The notes beneath the pieces were generated by a model. The model was given only the letters and a program-made list of their open reading frames with translations, was not told the origin of the DNA and made no database searches. 7,743 nucleotides of DNA from Caulobacteraceae bacterium. GTDB taxonomy: Bacteria; Pseudomonadota; Alphaproteobacteria; Caulobacterales; Caulobacteraceae. The stretch covers positions 1 to 7,743 of the forward strand of contig JACDGF010000095.1 in assembly GCA_013815405.1 (NCBI GenBank), read 5' to 3'. The translations under genes and the position numbers were made by a program. Below are positions 6,662-7,743 of the stretch, in pieces (position 1 is the stretch's first letter; every line of letters starts with the position of its first letter).

Positions 6662-7513
6662 CTAGGCGGCGCGCGCGCGGGACATCTCGAAAACGGACTT
6701 GGCGAATTCCACGAGGGCGTCGGCCATGATCGGGGTGAACGCGTCATTGTAGTGCCGAAGATCCTTGCGCAAGGCGGCCTGGACGCCATAGTTGTTCACC
6801 ATGATCGAGGGCTCGAATACCGGCAGATTCAGCTGGCGCGACGCCTCCTTGACATCCTCGTGGAAGCCCGCCGGCCAACTCAGCGCACGGCCATCGGCGA
6901 GATATTGAAAAATATAGACGACGACGCCGAGAGGTCGGCCGATCATGCCTTGAACCCGACGAAAACCTTCCAGGACGTTACTTCGTTCGGATCGTGCTTC
7001 CCGGATGACCGCCTTCTTCCATTCGGCGTCGGCCATGTCGTCGGGAACGAAGGTGACGAGCTCCTCCGCGGCCAGGGCCCGCACCTCCTCGTCCGGCGCC
7101 ATGAGGCCGGCGCGGAACCAAGTCGAAAGACTCTTTGCCGCGTCCCGTCCCAGATCGCGGATCGGATGCATGACCTGTTGGGCCAGACACGTGCGATTGA
7201 GATGGCACCCGCGGAAGATGATTTCGATAGGCGACGAGGGTTCGAGTAGGGCGACATCTACATCGCTGAATTCCGCGGCGCCGGGAACCGCCTTGAAATT
7301 GGGCCGCATGTTGCACAGAGGGCGGATCTCCGGCGGGACGTCCCGCTCGCCACGCAGGATCTGGATGGCCTGGATCATTTCTCCAAAGGTATAGACCCCG
7401 GGGACGGGGCCATATTTCGGGTAGGTAAACCGGGTGCCGTCACGCGCGCAGGGATTTAGAGGTCCGTGGAGCAGGCAGCCGCCCATGATGAATGCGTTGA
7501 TCGACCCGGCCAT
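6662..7513 (-). CDS. SGNH/GSCFA-like hydrolase or acyltransferase with Cys nucleophile position
   Basis: This 283-residue cytoplasmic-looking protein starts MAGSINAFIMGGCLLHGPL. A short hydrophobic strand leading into GGCLL at 11-15 matches block I of SGNH/GSCFA proteins (GDSL in classic members, GSCFA in that subfamily), putting Cys13 where the catalytic Ser usually is. Near the C terminus KDLRHYND contains Asp251-x-x-His254, the usual DxxH pair. In between, DVDVALLEPSSPIEI (about 85-99) looks like the next strand. SGNH proteins hydrolyse or transfer acyl groups, often on glycans; acyl transfer here is inferred. ATG 7513 has AAGGG with 7-base spacing; a TTG at 7552 would add 13 residues with weaker support. 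It is first in the operon, and its stop is about 80 bases before the next start. It could also be an uncharacterised glycan-cluster protein lacking activity. Confidence 0.66.
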   Translation of the reverse strand: MAGSINAFIMGGCLLHGPLNPCARDGTRFTYPKYGPVPGVYTFGEMIQAIQILRGERDVPPEIRPLCNMRPNFKAVPGAAEFSDVDVALLEPSSPIEIIFRGCHLNRTCLAQQVMHPIRDLGRDAAKSLSTWFRAGLMAPDEEVRALAAEELVTFVPDDMADAEWKKAVIREARSERSNVLEGFRRVQGMIGRPLGVVVYIFQYLADGRALSWPAGFHEDVKEASRQLNLPVFEPSIMVNNYGVQAALRKDLRHYNDAFTPIMADALVEFAKSVFEMSRARAA

Positions 7514-7552
7514 GCGCGAACCCTTCGATATTGCCGATGCCGTCCACGCCAA

Positions 7553-7618
7553 GGCGCGCCCAATCGGTCAGGGATACGAAACCTCACGCGGCAAGGCAAC
7601 AATACGCTTGGCGCGCCC
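7553..7618. repeat. Pair of 9-bp GGCGCGCCC repeats flanking the candidate promoter
   Basis: GGCGCGCCC occurs on the plus strand at 7553-7561 and again at 7610-7618, 57 bases apart. The core GGCGCGCC is a perfect palindrome. Just outside or overlapping lie CGCCAAG (7547-7553) and CTTGGCG (7607-7613), a 7-bp inverted pair. The two copies bracket the candidate -35/-10, so an operator is possible. In GC-rich DNA such octamers also arise by chance. Confidence 0.35.
7571..7599 (-). promoter_or_regulatory. Candidate operon promoter
   Basis: On the minus strand TTGCCT (plus 7594-7599) and TATCCC (plus 7571-7576) are separated by 17 bases. Transcription would begin about 50 bases before the ATG at 7513. 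The -35 resembles the TTGCCG of the left tRNA promoter, while the -10 is weak. Readthrough from the tRNA-Val at 7646-7720 is an alternative source of transcripts. Confidence 0.33.
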
Positions 7619-7645
7619 TCCGTGCCCCGCCGTTCGATGTGAAGG

Positions 7646-7720
7646 TGGTGGACGCGGCTGGGATCGAACCAGCGACCCCCTCGGTGTGAACGAGGTGCTC
7701 TCCCGCTGAGCTACGCGTCC
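7646..7720 (-). tRNA. tRNA-Val (anticodon CAC), complete with encoded CCA
   Basis: This is a 75-base cloverleaf on the minus strand: acceptor GGACGCG/CGCGTCC, D stem GCTC/GAGC, anticodon stem CCTCG/CGAGG around TTCACAC, variable GGGTC, T stem GCTGG/CCAGC around TTCGATC, discriminator A and encoded CCA (plus 7646-7648). Anticodon CAC decodes GUG. All stems pair perfectly, so it should be functional. It lies upstream of the six-gene operon in the same direction. Confidence 0.96.
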
Positions 7721-7735
7721 GCGCGAGGGAGACGG

Positions 7736-7741
7736 GCTATA
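7736..7741 (-). promoter_or_regulatory. -10 element of the right tRNA-Val promoter (partial at window edge)
   Basis: TATAGC on the minus strand lies 15 bases before the tRNA 5' end. The block TATAGCC, six variable bases and CCTCGCGC is shared with the left tRNA leader, which has four extra bases (GAAG) before the tRNA. The -35 lies beyond the window. Confidence 0.42.
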
Positions 7742-7743
7742 GC

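Noticed and set aside
6583..6789. Extension of the large protein upstream to a start at 6789
   Set aside because: The extra N-terminal residues are largely the out-of-frame translation of the SGNH-like gene end and are Arg/Pro/Ser-rich; a site with a ribosome-binding sequence exists at 6582.
7434..7709. Plus-strand ORF of 91 codons ending GWDRTSDPLGVNEVLSR
   Set aside because: Its C terminus is the antisense translation of the tRNA-Val, a well-known source of false proteins, and the rest is antisense to the SGNH-like gene and its leader.
1..7743. Integrative element with integrase, transposase or CRISPR array
   Set aside because: No integrase or transposase motifs, no terminal inverted repeats and no regularly spaced repeats are visible; only the tRNA copies repeat.

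Overview
The window is GC-rich DNA (many 60-base stretches near 65-75% GC). It has alphaproteobacterial-style tRNA-Val genes and a compact, single-strand operon of surface-glycan or thioester-chemistry genes. An alphaproteobacterium, perhaps Rhodospirillales-like, fits codon use and gene content, but this is inference: no marker gene fixes the taxon.

Layout, read on the minus strand (right to left). A complete tRNA-Val(CAC) lies at 7646-7720. A leader of about 130 bp with a candidate promoter follows. Then come six genes, all on the minus strand and with short gaps: (1) an SGNH/GSCFA-like protein with a Cys in the nucleophile position; (2) a protein of about 900 residues resembling a polysaccharide-deacetylase-type barrel interrupted by and followed by beta-rich domains; (3) a VOC (glyoxalase/epimerase fold) protein; (4) a class I SAM methyltransferase; (5) an acyl carrier protein; (6) a long FkbH protein (HAD-type glyceryl transferase). 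The operon ends in a strong imperfect hairpin at 140-176. A second tRNA-Val(CAC), identical over all visible bases, follows with its own promoter and is cut by the window edge at base 1. There is no supported plus-strand gene.

How the genes may work together. FkbH enzymes are known to take the C3 unit of 1,3-bisphosphoglycerate, remove phosphate and load glyceryl onto an ACP. The ACP and FkbH genes are adjacent and apparently translationally coupled, so a glyceryl-ACP supply is well supported. The methyltransferase and VOC protein could tailor this thioester or a downstream sugar. The SGNH-like protein and the deacetylase-like protein could transfer or trim acyl groups on a glycan. The two dehydrogenases needed for methoxymalonyl-ACP, and any polyketide synthase or glycosyltransferase, are absent. 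The best reading is therefore a small glyceryl (or O-methylglyceryl) decoration cassette for a cell-surface glycan, lodged between two duplicated tRNA-Val genes. The end product is not known from the sequence.
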